Origin: Roseomonas sp. HF4
GTDB taxonomy: Bacteria; Pseudomonadota; Alphaproteobacteria; Acetobacterales; Acetobacteraceae
Direction: 5' to 3'
Assembly: GCF_005222755.1 (NCBI RefSeq)
Contig: NZ_STGD01000002.1
Span: 248,001 to 312,000 of the forward strand
DNA: 64,000 nucleotides
A model generated the notes under the pieces. The model saw nothing but the letters and a program-made list of their open reading frames with translations. It did not search any database and was not told where the DNA came from. Made by a program: the position numbers and the translations under genes. This document shows positions 24,810 to 33,056 of the stretch, piece by piece. Numbering within the stretch: the stretch's first letter is position 1; every line of letters begins with the position of its first letter.

Positions 24810-24917
24810 CGCGCGACCGACGACAAGGGCCGGTCGCAGACCGTGGCGCCGGGCGTTTGGAACCCGCAGGGCTATGGCGGAAACCCGATCACCCGCGCCG
24901 CGATCCTGGTCGGCTGA
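24810..24917 (+). other. C-terminal sorA coding tail beyond the in-frame TAA
   Basis: Thirty-five codons in the same frame as sorA, directly after the TAA, ending in TGA ten bases before the cytochrome gene. The translated text RATDDKGRSQTVAPGVWNPQ, then GYGGNPITRAAILVG, matches the conserved end of sulfite oxidases (ATD, then PxxWNPxGY). It has no start codon or ribosome-binding site of its own. Translation would need readthrough of the TAA. Confidence 0.8.
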
Positions 24918-24926
24918 CGGGCACCG

Positions 24927-25400
24927 ATGTCCGCAGGACGCCTCCTCGCCGCCGGGATCGTGGTCGTGATCCTCGTGCTCGCGGCGCGCGAGCACGGGCT
25001 GATCGGGCGCAGCGAGCGCCCGCCGCCGCATCCGCCGACCCCCGCGCGCCTGGCTTTCGAGGCGGAGAGTAGCGCGGCCGAGGCCCGCGCGGCGGCGGCG
25101 CGGCGCCAGGCCGAGGCCGCCCAGGCCCTGGCGCAGGCGCCGGAGGAAGAGAGCGTGCTCGCCGAAGGTCCCGGACGCTCCGAGACATTCGGCTACTGCA
25201 CCGCGTGCCACAACACCGCCCTGATCCGGCGCAGCGCCTTCGACCGCGAACGCTGGGACGAGCTGATGGACTGGATGACCGAGAAGCACGGGATGAATCC
25301 GCTCGAGGGCGAGTTGCGCCAGACGATCGTGGACTACCTCGCGGCGCATTATGGCCCGCGGCAGCGCGGCCCGCGCGGCGGCAATCCATTCCTGAACTGA
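24927..25400 (+). CDS. sorB: c-type cytochrome subunit (SorB-like)
   Basis: A 157-residue exported cytochrome c. The N-terminus MSAGRLLAAGIVVVILVLAA is a signal anchor, followed by a Pro-rich and then Ala/Glu-rich, probably helical spacer to about residue 80. The heme site is YCTACHNTALIRRSAF (CxxCH), and the axial Met is probably in WMTEKHGMNPL. It follows sorA directly and would pass electrons from sulfite to the respiratory chain. The spacer is longer than in simple SorB proteins and could tether the heme domain to the membrane. Family assignment rests on the heme motif and its position after sorA. Confidence 0.82.
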   Translation: MSAGRLLAAGIVVVILVLAAREHGLIGRSERPPPHPPTPARLAFEAESSAAEARAAAARRQAEAAQALAQAPEEESVLAEGPGRSETFGYCTACHNTALIRRSAFDRERWDELMDWMTEKHGMNPLEGELRQTIVDYLAAHYGPRQRGPRGGNPFLN

Positions 25401-25514
25401 CCGGCCTGGGCGACGCGCCGCGCTGGCGCGCCGTTCGGATCGGGGATGCCATGGTTCGGGGAGGGCGCGACCGTCGGCGGCTGCTATGGTGCGCCGCGAA
25501 AGACGGAGTCGCGC

Positions 25515-26147
25515 ATGGCCTTCATCATAGCCGTCGCGCAGCGCAAGGGCGGCGCGGGCAAATCCACCATCGCGGCGAACCTCGCCGCGGCCTTCGCGGA
25601 ACGCGGGGAGAATGTCGCCCTGCTCGACATGGACCCGCAGCGCAGCCTCGCCCGCTGGGACGAGGTGCGCGGGCGCGCGTCCAAGGCGCGGCCGCTGCAT
25701 TTCGAGGCGCCGTCCGGCTGGCGCGTGCCCGGCATCCTCGACCGCCTGCGGCGGGAGGCCGACGTCGTTCTGCTCGACACCGCGCCGCATGACGACACGG
25801 ATGCCCGGCTCGCGGTCAGGGCGGCGGACCTGGTGCTGGTGCCGCTGCAGCCCTCGGCCGCCGACCTCTGGTCGATGGATGCGACGCTCGACCTCGCGAA
25901 GAAGGAAGGGCGGAAGGTCTCGCTCGTGCTGAACCGGGCACCGGCCTCCGGGCGGCTGCTCGACCAGGTGACCGCCGAGATCCACGCGCGCGGGTTGCCC
26001 CTGGCCGAGGCCGCGCTCGGCAATCGCACCGCCTTCGCGCAGGCCTTCATGGCCGGGCTCGGCGCGGTGGAGGCGGCGCCGAAGGGTGTCGCGGCGCGGG
26101 AAGTGCGGGCGCTGGCAGCGGCGCTGCGCGGCTGGAAGGACGACTGA
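25515..26147 (+). CDS. ParA/MinD-family ATPase (orphan)
   Basis: A 210-residue P-loop ATPase. The deviant Walker A is QRKGGAGKSTIAANLAAAFA near residue 10, with VALLDMDPQRSLARWDEVRG as switch I and VVLLDTAPHDD as Walker B. No ParB, MinE or partition site is seen nearby. The downstream membrane protein and GNAT genes overlap or nearly touch it, so the three may be one transcript. Orphan ParA proteins can position cargo other than plasmids. Start chosen at ATG after GGAG. Function beyond ATPase is unknown. Confidence 0.88.
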   Translation: MAFIIAVAQRKGGAGKSTIAANLAAAFAERGENVALLDMDPQRSLARWDEVRGRASKARPLHFEAPSGWRVPGILDRLRREADVVLLDTAPHDDTDARLAVRAADLVLVPLQPSAADLWSMDATLDLAKKEGRKVSLVLNRAPASGRLLDQVTAEIHARGLPLAEAALGNRTAFAQAFMAGLGAVEAAPKGVAAREVRALAAALRGWKDD

Positions 26148-26148
26148 C

Positions 26149-26610
26149 ATGACGACGCTGCTATATGTGTTCCACCTGCTGGGGGCGGTCGTCTGGGTGG
26201 GCGGCATGGCCTTCGCCATCCTGGCGCTTCGGCCGGCGGCGCACGAAGCGCTGGAGGCGCCCGAGCGGCTCGCGCTCATGGGCGCGGTGTTCCGCCGCTT
26301 CTTCCGCATCCTCTGGCATGTCGCGCCGATCGTGATCCTGTCGGGCTGGGCGATGCTGGGCGGATGGTACTGGGGCTTCGGCGCCAGCATCTGGCATGTC
26401 CACCTGATGCACCTGACCGGGCTCATCATGCTGGGCGTCTTCGTCTTCGTGGCGCTGGTGCCGGGACGCGCGATGCGCGCGGCGCTCGCGGCCGGCGACC
26501 GCCCCGCGGCGGCGGCGGCGCTCGACACGATCCGGAAAGGCGTCACGGTCAACCTGGCGCTCGGGCTGCTGACCGTGGCGGTCGCCGGGTGGGGACGTTT
26601 CGGCGGATGA
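26149..26610 (+). CDS. CopD-like integral membrane protein
   Basis: A 153-residue protein with four likely membrane helices: LLYVFHLLGAVVWVGGMAFA at the N-terminus, ILWHVAPIVILSGWAMLGGW, LMHLTGLIMLGVFVFVALVP and a final LALGLLTVAVAGW. The first helix FHLLGAVVWVGGM and later histidines (WHVHLMHLTG) are typical of CopD/YphA-like copper-resistance or heme-associated membrane proteins. It begins one base after the ParA stop, with GGAAGGA as ribosome-binding site, and its end overlaps the GNAT start (ATGA). The specific role, metal or heme, is not shown. Confidence 0.72.
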   Translation: MTTLLYVFHLLGAVVWVGGMAFAILALRPAAHEALEAPERLALMGAVFRRFFRILWHVAPIVILSGWAMLGGWYWGFGASIWHVHLMHLTGLIMLGVFVFVALVPGRAMRAALAAGDRPAAAAALDTIRKGVTVNLALGLLTVAVAGWGRFGG

Positions 26611-27044
26611 ATTCGGACGCACCCAAGGGCATCGAAATCGTCGAGGACGCCGCCCCGGAATTCGAGGCGGTCGGTGCCATCCAGCGCGGCCTGCACGACT
26701 TCAACCAGTCGATGGGCGGCAATTACGACCGTGAACCCGTCACGCTGCTGGTCCAGGACGGCGAGGGCAAGACGCTCGGCGGGCTGCTAGGCCTGACGTT
26801 CTGGGGCTGGCTGTTTGTCGACTGGCTCTGGCTGAACCCGGACCTTCGCGGCAAGGGGGTCGGCGCGGAATTGCTGCGCCGGGCGGAGGCGGTCGCGCGC
26901 GATCGCGGCTGCACCAATGCCTATACCGACACCTTCTCGTTCCAGGCGCCGAATTTCTGGCAGCGCAACGGCTATGTCGAATTCGGCCGGCTGGACGGCA
27001 TGCCGGCGGGGCATGCTCGGGTCTGGTTCCGCAAGGCGTTGTAG
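26607..27044 (+). CDS. GNAT family N-acetyltransferase
   Basis: A 145-residue GNAT acetyltransferase. The acetyl-CoA loop is LWLNPDLRGKGVGAELLRRA around residue 75, preceded by the strand LGLTFWGWLFVDWL, and a C-terminal FWQRNGYVEFGRLDGMPAGH supplies the motif B region. These enzymes move acetyl groups from acetyl-CoA to an amine. The start overlaps the membrane-protein stop, so coupling is likely. A perfect hairpin follows the stop. Substrate unknown. Confidence 0.86.
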   Translation: MNSDAPKGIEIVEDAAPEFEAVGAIQRGLHDFNQSMGGNYDREPVTLLVQDGEGKTLGGLLGLTFWGWLFVDWLWLNPDLRGKGVGAELLRRAEAVARDRGCTNAYTDTFSFQAPNFWQRNGYVEFGRLDGMPAGHARVWFRKAL

Positions 27045-27080
27045 CGCAGGACGGCCGGCGCCGCGGCGGCTGGCGGTCGG

Positions 27081-27100
27081 GGCACGCCGCCCGGCGTGCC
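27081..27100. terminator. hairpin between convergent GNAT and AraC genes
   Basis: A perfect 9-base stem GGCACGCCG with a CC loop and complement CGGCGTGCC. It lies 36 bases after the GNAT stop and before the convergent AraC-type stop. No T-run follows, so it may act as a processing barrier rather than an intrinsic terminator. Confidence 0.45.
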
Positions 27101-27185
27101 TGCCGATCGGTGCCCGGCCGGCCCCGAACCTTAACCGGCCGGAGTAGGCCGCCCGGCAGGATCAGTCGGCTGGACGCGCCTCGCT

Positions 27186-28292
27186 CTATAGCCGCCGCAG
27201 CATTGCCATGACGTCGGACCGGGACGCGGCCGCCACGGCCAGCGATCCGTCATCGACCTGCGGCTGGCCGAGGGACGCGGCCAGCCGCGCCTCCCGCGGC
27301 GTGCAGCCGAATTCCTGGCGGAAGGCGCGGCTGAAGCCCGACGGGTCGAAGAAGCCGACCGACTCGGCGATGCGGGCGATGGAGCGGCCATCGGCCGTGT
27401 CCTCGATGCAGCGCCGCGCGACGCGGAGCCTCTCCCGCTGGATGTGGCGCGCGACGCCGCCCAGCGGCTCGAACAGCCGGTACAGGCGAGAGCGCGAGAT
27501 GCCCGCCATGGTGCAGAGCCGCGCCGGCCCGAGCGTCGCCGCGCCGATGTTCTCGCGGATGATGCGCTTGACCCGCGCCAGCTGCATCGGCTCGATCCTG
27601 GCCTGCGCCGCGACGCCCGCCTCGCTGCAGGGCGCGAGCGCCGCCGTCAGCAGCGCCTGCGCGGCGTTCGCGACATGCGGCATGTCCGCGGCGCCGAGCT
27701 GGTCCATGGTCCCGGCGACATGGCCGAGGAACCCGGCCAGCAGGTCTGCCGTCGGGCCTTCCAGCGGCTTGCAGAGCGCCGCCGCGAGGGCGGGTTCGAG
27801 GTCCGGCACCGCGTCGCGCGGGACATGCAGCGCGAGCCAGTCGATCTCGGCGCCCGCGCGCTGCGCCTCGAAGGCGCAGGCCATGCTGAGCACATAGGGA
27901 ACACCCGGGCGCAGCGCGACGACGTCGTCCCCGCTGCGTTGGCGTTGGCGACCGCGCCGGCAGATGGCGATCATCCAGTGATCGAGCGAATCGCGACGGA
28001 TGCGGAGCGCGGTTCGGCCGTGGTCATAGGCCGGCAGGCTCGCCGCATAGAGAAGGAAGGGGCCCATGCGCAGCGCCCTGCCGGTCGCGTCGAAGCCGGC
28101 GTTGGCGTCCTCGGGGGGCTTGATGTCGATGTAGGGAACGGCCAAGTCGCGCCAAGCCTCGAAGCGCTGGCGCGCAGGCAGCCCGGCGGTCGAGATGATC
28201 ACCTGGTGGCTCGTATCGCCCCCACACCCCGCAGCGCCCGCGTCACGGTCGCGCAGGGCGCATTGACCGGACAGGTCGTCGGGCCTCGTCAA
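27186..28292 (-). CDS. AraC family transcriptional regulator (AraC_binding_2-type)
   Basis: A 368-residue regulator. The sensor half begins around HQVIISTAGLPARQRFEAWR and spans to about residue 210. The C-terminal AraC domain has two helix-turn-helix motifs, LCTMAGISRSRLYRLFEPLG and IAESVGFFDPSGFSRAFRQE, followed by GCTPREAR. A TTG start is used because GGGGGAGG lies seven bases upstream; a GTG at 28202 would trim about 30 poorly conserved residues. The gene is followed by a convergent GNAT gene, and the EamA exporter gene lies upstream on the same strand. No clear target operon is divergent from it. Ligand unknown. Confidence 0.86.
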   Translation of the reverse strand: MTRPDDLSGQCALRDRDAGAAGCGGDTSHQVIISTAGLPARQRFEAWRDLAVPYIDIKPPEDANAGFDATGRALRMGPFLLYAASLPAYDHGRTALRIRRDSLDHWMIAICRRGRQRQRSGDDVVALRPGVPYVLSMACAFEAQRAGAEIDWLALHVPRDAVPDLEPALAAALCKPLEGPTADLLAGFLGHVAGTMDQLGAADMPHVANAAQALLTAALAPCSEAGVAAQARIEPMQLARVKRIIRENIGAATLGPARLCTMAGISRSRLYRLFEPLGGVARHIQRERLRVARRCIEDTADGRSIARIAESVGFFDPSGFSRAFRQEFGCTPREARLAASLGQPQVDDGSLAVAAASRSDVMAMLRRL

Positions 28293-28378
28293 TCGAATGC
28301 CTCCCCCTTGGTACTTCCGCGCACCCCGGACTTGGCCAGACAGCCGTGTAATTCAAGCATTTTTTATCGACCGCCCGG

Positions 28379-29296
28379 CTATCGCCGCACGCCGAGCGCC
28401 ACCTCCCGGTGCCAGATGTAGAGCCCGGCGCCCACCAGCACCCCGATCCCCGCGAAATCCCACCCGCCGGGAAGTTCGGCCCAGATGAAGGCGCCGAGCG
28501 CCGTGGTCCAGACGATCCCGGCATATTCGAAGGGGGCGAGCAGCGTCGTCTCGCCGCTGCGGTAGGCGTCGGTCATGAGCACCTGCGCCAACGCCGAGAC
28601 GAGGCCGATCGCGCCGAGCAGCGCCCATTGCCAAGGGGTTGGCCAGACCCAGACCGGCACCGCCGCGATGCCGGCCAGCACCGCCGAACCCACCGCGAAC
28701 CAGAACACGATGGCGACCGCGCTCTCCCCCGCCTCCCCCATGCGGCGGATGGTGATCATGGCAAGCGCCCAGCCGACCGAGCCCAGCAGGCAGAGCAGCA
28801 CCGCGACCCATTCGCCGCGGATGCCCTCGCTGCCGGGGCGGACCATGAGCAACACCCCGAGAAACCCCACCAGCACGGCCATGCCCCGCCGCCAGCCGAC
28901 CTTCTCGTTCAGCAGGGGCACCGACAGCACGGTCAGGAACAGCGGCATGGTGAAGCCGAGCGCGGTGACGGTCGCAAGCGGCAGGTGCACGTAGCCGTAG
29001 AAGGCGCCGACCATGCCCATCATGCCGAACAGCGTGCGCGCCGCGTGGCTCATGGGCTTGCGGGTCGTGAGCGCGGCCAGGCCGCCGCTCGCCAGCACCA
29101 CCGGCATCAGGAAGGGAATGGCGAAGAGGTTGCGGAACAGGATGACCTCGGCCACCGGGATGGCCGGGCCGATCGTCTTGGCGCAGGCCGCGGCCAGCGC
29201 GAAGGTGCCCGAGGCGATGAGGACGAGGATGATCCCCCGCCGGCGCGCGCGCGCCCTGGCGGCCGGGTCCGGCGGCGCTTGCGGATCGGGGGTCAT
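28379..29296 (-). CDS. EamA/DMT family transporter
   Basis: A 305-residue membrane protein with ten likely helices in two EamA repeats. Repeat one begins IILVLIASGTFALAAACAKT, repeat two begins WVAVLLCLLGSVGWALAMIT. The conserved RxLFGMMGMVGAFYGYVHLP helix and TPWQWALLGAIGLVSALAQV loop fit RhaT/YdcZ-like metabolite exporters. AAGGAG supports the ATG at 29296. The gene is divergent from the Nudix-AlaX-sulfurtransferase-MetC operon with a 37-base gap. Direction and substrate of transport are not determinable. Confidence 0.88.
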   Translation of the reverse strand: MTPDPQAPPDPAARARARRRGIILVLIASGTFALAAACAKTIGPAIPVAEVILFRNLFAIPFLMPVVLASGGLAALTTRKPMSHAARTLFGMMGMVGAFYGYVHLPLATVTALGFTMPLFLTVLSVPLLNEKVGWRRGMAVLVGFLGVLLMVRPGSEGIRGEWVAVLLCLLGSVGWALAMITIRRMGEAGESAVAIVFWFAVGSAVLAGIAAVPVWVWPTPWQWALLGAIGLVSALAQVLMTDAYRSGETTLLAPFEYAGIVWTTALGAFIWAELPGGWDFAGIGVLVGAGLYIWHREVALGVRR

Positions 29297-29333
29297 GGAC
29301 GGGCTCCTTGGCCGAGGGTAGGGTCCGGCGCGC

Positions 29334-29996
29334 ATGAACGCCAGACACCCCAAGGCGAAGCCGATCCCTCCGCATGTCGGGCTGACGGTGCTCTCGGACG
29401 AAGTGGTCTGGGACGGGCGCTTCCCGGTGCAGCGCATCCGCTTCCGCCGCCGGCGCTTCGACGGCACCGAGGGCGGCGTGCAGACCTGGGAATTGTGGCG
29501 CCGCGGCTTCGCGGTCGCGGTGCTGCCCTTCGACCCCTGGACCGACCGCGTCGCACTGATCGAGCAATTCCGCCTGCCCGCGCTCGCGGCCGGGTTCGAC
29601 CCCGTGATGCTGGAATGCCCCGCCGGGCTGCTCGAGGAGGGCGAGGACCCCGTCGAGGCCGCGCGGCGCGAGGTGCTGGAGGAAACGGGCCTGGCGCCCG
29701 ACCTTTTCGCGCCGATCGGCCGCTACATCCTGAACCAGGGCGGCTCGGACGAGACCATCAGCCTGTTCGTGGCGCGGGTGCGCCTGCCGGAGCCCGGCAT
29801 CCTCGGCCATCATGGGCTGCAGTCCGAGCACGAGGACATCCGGCTGCGCGTGGTCCCGGCCACGGAGGCGCTGGCGATGCTGGACGACACGAGTGACGAC
29901 CGCATGGCCAACCGCATGGCCAACGCCACCGGCGCGCTCTGCCTCGCGGGCTTCGCGCGACGGCGGGCGGCCCTGCTGCAGGAATGGACGGGCTGA
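29334..29996 (+). CDS. Nudix hydrolase, ADP-ribose pyrophosphatase-like
   Basis: A 220-residue Nudix enzyme. The Nudix box is GLLEEGEDPVEAARREVLEE followed by TGL, with every conserved Glu and Arg present. The N-terminal YjhB/NudF-like segment FDGTEGGVQTWELWRRGFAV and VALIEQFRLPALAAGFDPVM match ADP-ribose diphosphatases. These cleave ADP-ribose to AMP and ribose 5-phosphate. It is the first gene of a four-gene group, with its TGA directly followed by the ATG of the AlaX gene. Substrate preference is inferred from overall pattern. Confidence 0.87.
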   Translation: MNARHPKAKPIPPHVGLTVLSDEVVWDGRFPVQRIRFRRRRFDGTEGGVQTWELWRRGFAVAVLPFDPWTDRVALIEQFRLPALAAGFDPVMLECPAGLLEEGEDPVEAARREVLEETGLAPDLFAPIGRYILNQGGSDETISLFVARVRLPEPGILGHHGLQSEHEDIRLRVVPATEALAMLDDTSDDRMANRMANATGALCLAGFARRRAALLQEWTG

Positions 29997-30719
29997 ATGG
30001 CGACCGAACTGGCCTATCGCGACGATGCCTATGCGCGCGAGATCGCGGCGCGCGTGGTCGCCGCCTCGCCGGAGGGCGTGGTGCTCGACCGGACCGTCTT
30101 CTATGCGCGCGCGGGCGGGCAGCCGGGCGATGTCGGGTCGCTCCGCTGGCCGGGCGGCGAGATGGCCGTGGCCGACGCGCTGAAGGGCCCGGATGAGACG
30201 GTGCTGCACATCGCCGCCCCCGGCGCGCTGCTGCCGGCGGTCGGGGACGAGGTGACAGTCGTGCTCGACTGGCCGCGGCGCCACCGGCTGATGCGCATGC
30301 ACACCGCCCTGCACCTGCTGTGCAGCCTGATCCCCGGCGCCGGCGTCACGGGCGGGCAGATCGGGGCGGAGAAGTCGCGCCTCGATTTCGACCTGCCCGA
30401 GCCGCCGACGAAGGAAAGCCTGACCGAGGGGCTGGCCGCCCTGGTCGCGGCCGACCATCCGGTGAGCGAGCGCTGGATCAGCGAGGCCGAGCTCGACGCG
30501 AACCCTTCGCTGGTGCGCACCCTCTCGGTGCAGCCGCCGCGCGGGTCGGGGCGGATCCGCCTGGTGCGCATCGGGCCGGAGCAGGCGCCGGTCGACCTGC
30601 AGCCCTGCGGGGGCACGCATGTGCGCCGCACGGGCGAGATCGGGCGGGTCGAGGTCGCGAAGATCGAGAACAAGGGAAAGGCCAACCGGCGCGTATCGCT
30701 CGTGCTGGTGGGGGAGTGA
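29997..30719 (+). CDS. alanyl-tRNA editing protein AlaX-M type
   Basis: A 240-residue free-standing editing domain that removes serine or glycine from mischarged tRNA-Ala. The N-terminal FYARAGGQPGDVGSLRW strand matches the AlaRS editing module's TAFYPEGGGQxxD element. The zinc site is formed by MHTALHLLCSL (HxxxH) near residue 103 and QPCGGTHVRRTGEIG near residue 205. Length fits AlaX-M. The ATG follows the Nudix stop with no gap, indicating coupling. Identification is firm at family level. Confidence 0.92.
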   Translation: MATELAYRDDAYAREIAARVVAASPEGVVLDRTVFYARAGGQPGDVGSLRWPGGEMAVADALKGPDETVLHIAAPGALLPAVGDEVTVVLDWPRRHRLMRMHTALHLLCSLIPGAGVTGGQIGAEKSRLDFDLPEPPTKESLTEGLAALVAADHPVSERWISEAELDANPSLVRTLSVQPPRGSGRIRLVRIGPEQAPVDLQPCGGTHVRRTGEIGRVEVAKIENKGKANRRVSLVLVGE

Positions 30720-30724
30720 CGCCG

Positions 30725-31567
30725 ATGGAGATGCTGGTCTCGACCGAATGGCTGGCGGCGGAACTGGGCAAGCCGGACCTCGTGGTGTTCGACTGCTCGA
30801 CCTTCCTGCCCAACGAGCCCGGCAACAAGCACGACGCCTTCCGCGCCGCGCGCATCCCGGGCGCGCGGATGTTCGACATCGACGCCATCGCGGACGATGC
30901 GACCGACCTGCCGCACATGGTGCCGACGCCGGCGCGCTTCGCGCGGATGGTGGGTGCGCTCGGCGTATCGAACGACCACCGCGTGGTGTTCTACGACCAG
31001 CACGGGCTGCGGTCCTCGCCGCGCGGCTGGTGGATGATGCGGCTGTTCGGGCATGACCGTGTGGCCGTGCTGGATGGCGGTCTGCCGGCCTGGATCAAGG
31101 AAGGCCGGCCGACCGGGAGCGGGGAGGCCCCTGCCCCCGTCCCCGCCGCCTTCGTGCCGGATTTCCGCGCGGCGATGCTGGCCGGGATCGGGGACGTGAA
31201 GCGGATCGTGGCCGACGGTTCGGCGCTGGTGCTGGACGCGCGGGCCAAGGGCCGCTTCGACGGCACGGCGACTGAACCACGCGCGGGCCTGCCGTCGGGC
31301 CACATGCCCGGCGCCGCCAACGTGCCGGTGACCGAGATGGCCGGCCCCGACGGCCGCATGAAGGACCCGGCGGCGCTGCGCGCGATCTTCGCCGCGGCCG
31401 GCGCGGCCGGCGGCAGGCCCGTCGTGACCTCCTGCGGGTCGGGCGTGACCGCCTGCGTGCTGGCCTTCGGCATGGCGCGCGCGGGCCTGCCCGAGCCTGC
31501 CGTCTACGACGGATCCTGGACCGAATGGGCGTCCCGCCCGGAAACCCCCAAAGAGAAGACAGCCTGA
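30725..31567 (+). CDS. sseA: 3-mercaptopyruvate/thiosulfate sulfurtransferase
   Basis: A 280-residue tandem rhodanese. The N-terminal domain has LVVFDCSTFLPNEPGNKHDA and ends with the typical DGGLPAWIKEGRPT. The C-terminal catalytic domain carries the active-site loop VVTSCGSGVTACVLAFGMAR with Cys in CGSGVT, a loop typical of mercaptopyruvate sulfurtransferases rather than the CRKGVT of thiosulfate enzymes. GGGGGAG lies seven bases before the ATG. It overlaps the start of the MetC-like gene (TGATG), which fits sulfur amino-acid catabolism. Confidence 0.9.
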   Translation: MEMLVSTEWLAAELGKPDLVVFDCSTFLPNEPGNKHDAFRAARIPGARMFDIDAIADDATDLPHMVPTPARFARMVGALGVSNDHRVVFYDQHGLRSSPRGWWMMRLFGHDRVAVLDGGLPAWIKEGRPTGSGEAPAPVPAAFVPDFRAAMLAGIGDVKRIVADGSALVLDARAKGRFDGTATEPRAGLPSGHMPGAANVPVTEMAGPDGRMKDPAALRAIFAAAGAAGGRPVVTSCGSGVTACVLAFGMARAGLPEPAVYDGSWTEWASRPETPKEKTA

Positions 31568-32769
31568 TGCCCGACGACGCCCAGACGCCGCACGCCGAGC
31601 ACCGCTTCGCGACGCGCATGTCCCATGCGGGCCGCGCGGGCACCCGCGCGCATGGCTTCGTGAACCCGCCGGTGCACCGCGGGTCGACGGTGCTGCACCC
31701 GGATTGCGAAAGCCGGCGGACCTCCGCCAAGGACCGCTTCAACCGCGTGATGACCTACGGCACCGCGGGCGGGCCGACGCATTACGCGCTCGAGGACGTG
31801 ATCTGCGAGATCGAGGGAGCGACGCGCTGCGTGCTGGTGGGAACCGGCCTCGCCGCCGTGACGGTGCCGCTGATGGCCTATCTCAAGGCCGGCGACCATT
31901 GCCTGATGCCCGACAGCGTCTACGGCCCGGCGCGCAACATCGCGGGCGGGCTGCTCGCGGGCTACGGCATCGAGACCACCTTCTACGACCCCACGATCGG
32001 CGAGGCCGAGGTCGCCGCGCTGATGCGGCCGAACACCAAGGTCGTCTACACCGAGAGCCCGGGATCCCACACCTTCGAGATCCAGGACATCCCGGCCATC
32101 GCCCGCGCGGCGCATGCAGGGGGCGCCAAGGTGCTGATGGACAACACCTGGGGCATCCACAACTTCATGCCCTTCGAGAAGGGCGTGGACGTGTCGATCC
32201 AGGCGCTGACCAAGTATGTCGGCGGGCATTCCGACGTGCTGCTGGGCTCGATCACCACGGTGACGGAGGAAGACTACCTCACGGTCCGCACCGCCGCGTC
32301 GCAGATGGGGCACTTCGCCGCGCCGGATGATTGCTGGCTGGCGCTGCGCGGGGCGCGCACCATGCCGGTGCGCCTGAAGCACCAGGAAAAAAGCGGTCTG
32401 GCCGTCGCGCGCTGGTTCGAAAGCCGGCCCGAAGTGCAGCGCGTGCTGCATCCCGGCCTGCCGAGCCACCCGCAGCACGCGCTGTTCGCGCGCGACTTCG
32501 CCGGGTCGTGCAGCCTGTTCGGGGTGGTGCTCCAGCCTCGCTACATGGAAGCGGACATCTTCCGCTTCATCGACAGCCTGGAGCTGTTCGGGATCGGCGC
32601 GTCCTGGGGCGGGTTCGAGAGCCTGGCGCTGCCGACCACCGGCTTCATCACGCGCACGGCGACCAGCCCGGACCTCGGCGGCTACGCGGTGCGCATCCAT
32701 ATCGGGCTGGAGGACGTGGCGGACCTGACCGCCGACCTCGAGCGCGGGCTGGCGACGCTGCCGAGGTAA
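31567..32769 (+). CDS. metC: cystathionine beta-lyase / Cys-Met metabolism PLP enzyme
   Basis: A 400-residue PLP enzyme of the Cys/Met metabolism family. The start region NPPVHRGSTVLHPDCESRR and YGTAGGPTHYALEDVICEIE are typical of MetC. The cofactor lysine is in SIQALTKYVGGHSDVLLGS near residue 215, and YTESPGSHTFEIQDIPAIAR holds the Asp/Ser contacts. The C-terminus SWGGFESLALPTTGF and VRIHIGLEDVADLTADLERG matches the family. It cleaves cystathionine or cysteine, releasing pyruvate and a thiol or sulfide. It overlaps the sulfurtransferase stop by one base. Confidence 0.92.
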   Translation: MPDDAQTPHAEHRFATRMSHAGRAGTRAHGFVNPPVHRGSTVLHPDCESRRTSAKDRFNRVMTYGTAGGPTHYALEDVICEIEGATRCVLVGTGLAAVTVPLMAYLKAGDHCLMPDSVYGPARNIAGGLLAGYGIETTFYDPTIGEAEVAALMRPNTKVVYTESPGSHTFEIQDIPAIARAAHAGGAKVLMDNTWGIHNFMPFEKGVDVSIQALTKYVGGHSDVLLGSITTVTEEDYLTVRTAASQMGHFAAPDDCWLALRGARTMPVRLKHQEKSGLAVARWFESRPEVQRVLHPGLPSHPQHALFARDFAGSCSLFGVVLQPRYMEADIFRFIDSLELFGIGASWGGFESLALPTTGFITRTATSPDLGGYAVRIHIGLEDVADLTADLERGLATLPR

Positions 32770-32777
32770 GTCGGGTC

Positions 32778-32802
32778 GGGCCGGCGGATGGACCGCCGGC
32801 CC
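32778..32802. terminator. strong bidirectional hairpin
   Basis: A perfect 10-base stem GGGCCGGCGG with loop ATGGA and its complement, nine bases after the metC stop and eight before the convergent lipoprotein stop. Its position between convergent genes makes it a good shared terminator, although only a short CTCGTT follows. Confidence 0.65.
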
Positions 32803-32809
32803 GCCTCGT

Positions 32810-33040
32810 TCAGCGGCGACCGCGCTCGATCGCGAAGCCGGAGGCGCCGCCCACGCCGGCGCCGATCAGCGCACCCATGCCGGCATTGCCCGACAGGGAT
32901 CCAATCGCGGCGCCGCCGAGCGTGCCGATGCCGGCACCCGTGACGGTGGCGCGCTGCGAGTCAGTCATGCCCTCGCAGCCGGCGACGCCGATGCCGAGCA
33001 GCAGGACCGCGGCCAGGCGAAGGGGCTTCATCTTGGTCAT
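32810..33040 (-). CDS. glycine-zipper lipoprotein
   Basis: A 76-residue lipoprotein. The signal ends in a lipobox-like LLLGIGVAGC, so the mature protein starts at Cys22. The remainder is a glycine-zipper segment (GAGIGTLGGAAIGSLSGNAG, then MGALIGAGVGGASGF) that can insert in or pack on membranes, as in SlyB/OsmB-type outer-membrane lipoproteins. GGAGGAGC precedes the ATG at 33040; MKPLRL at residue 4 is an alternative. It is followed upstream on the strand by the Rap1a-like gene at 16 bases. Confidence 0.82.
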   Translation of the reverse strand: MTKMKPLRLAAVLLLGIGVAGCEGMTDSQRATVTGAGIGTLGGAAIGSLSGNAGMGALIGAGVGGASGFAIERGRR

Positions 33041-33056
33041 TCTCTGCTCCTCCCGA

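Noticed and set aside
23634-26696. 1,020-codon frame on the minus strand across sorA, sorB and parA
   Set aside because: Antisense to four recognised genes, no motif, compositionally a shadow.
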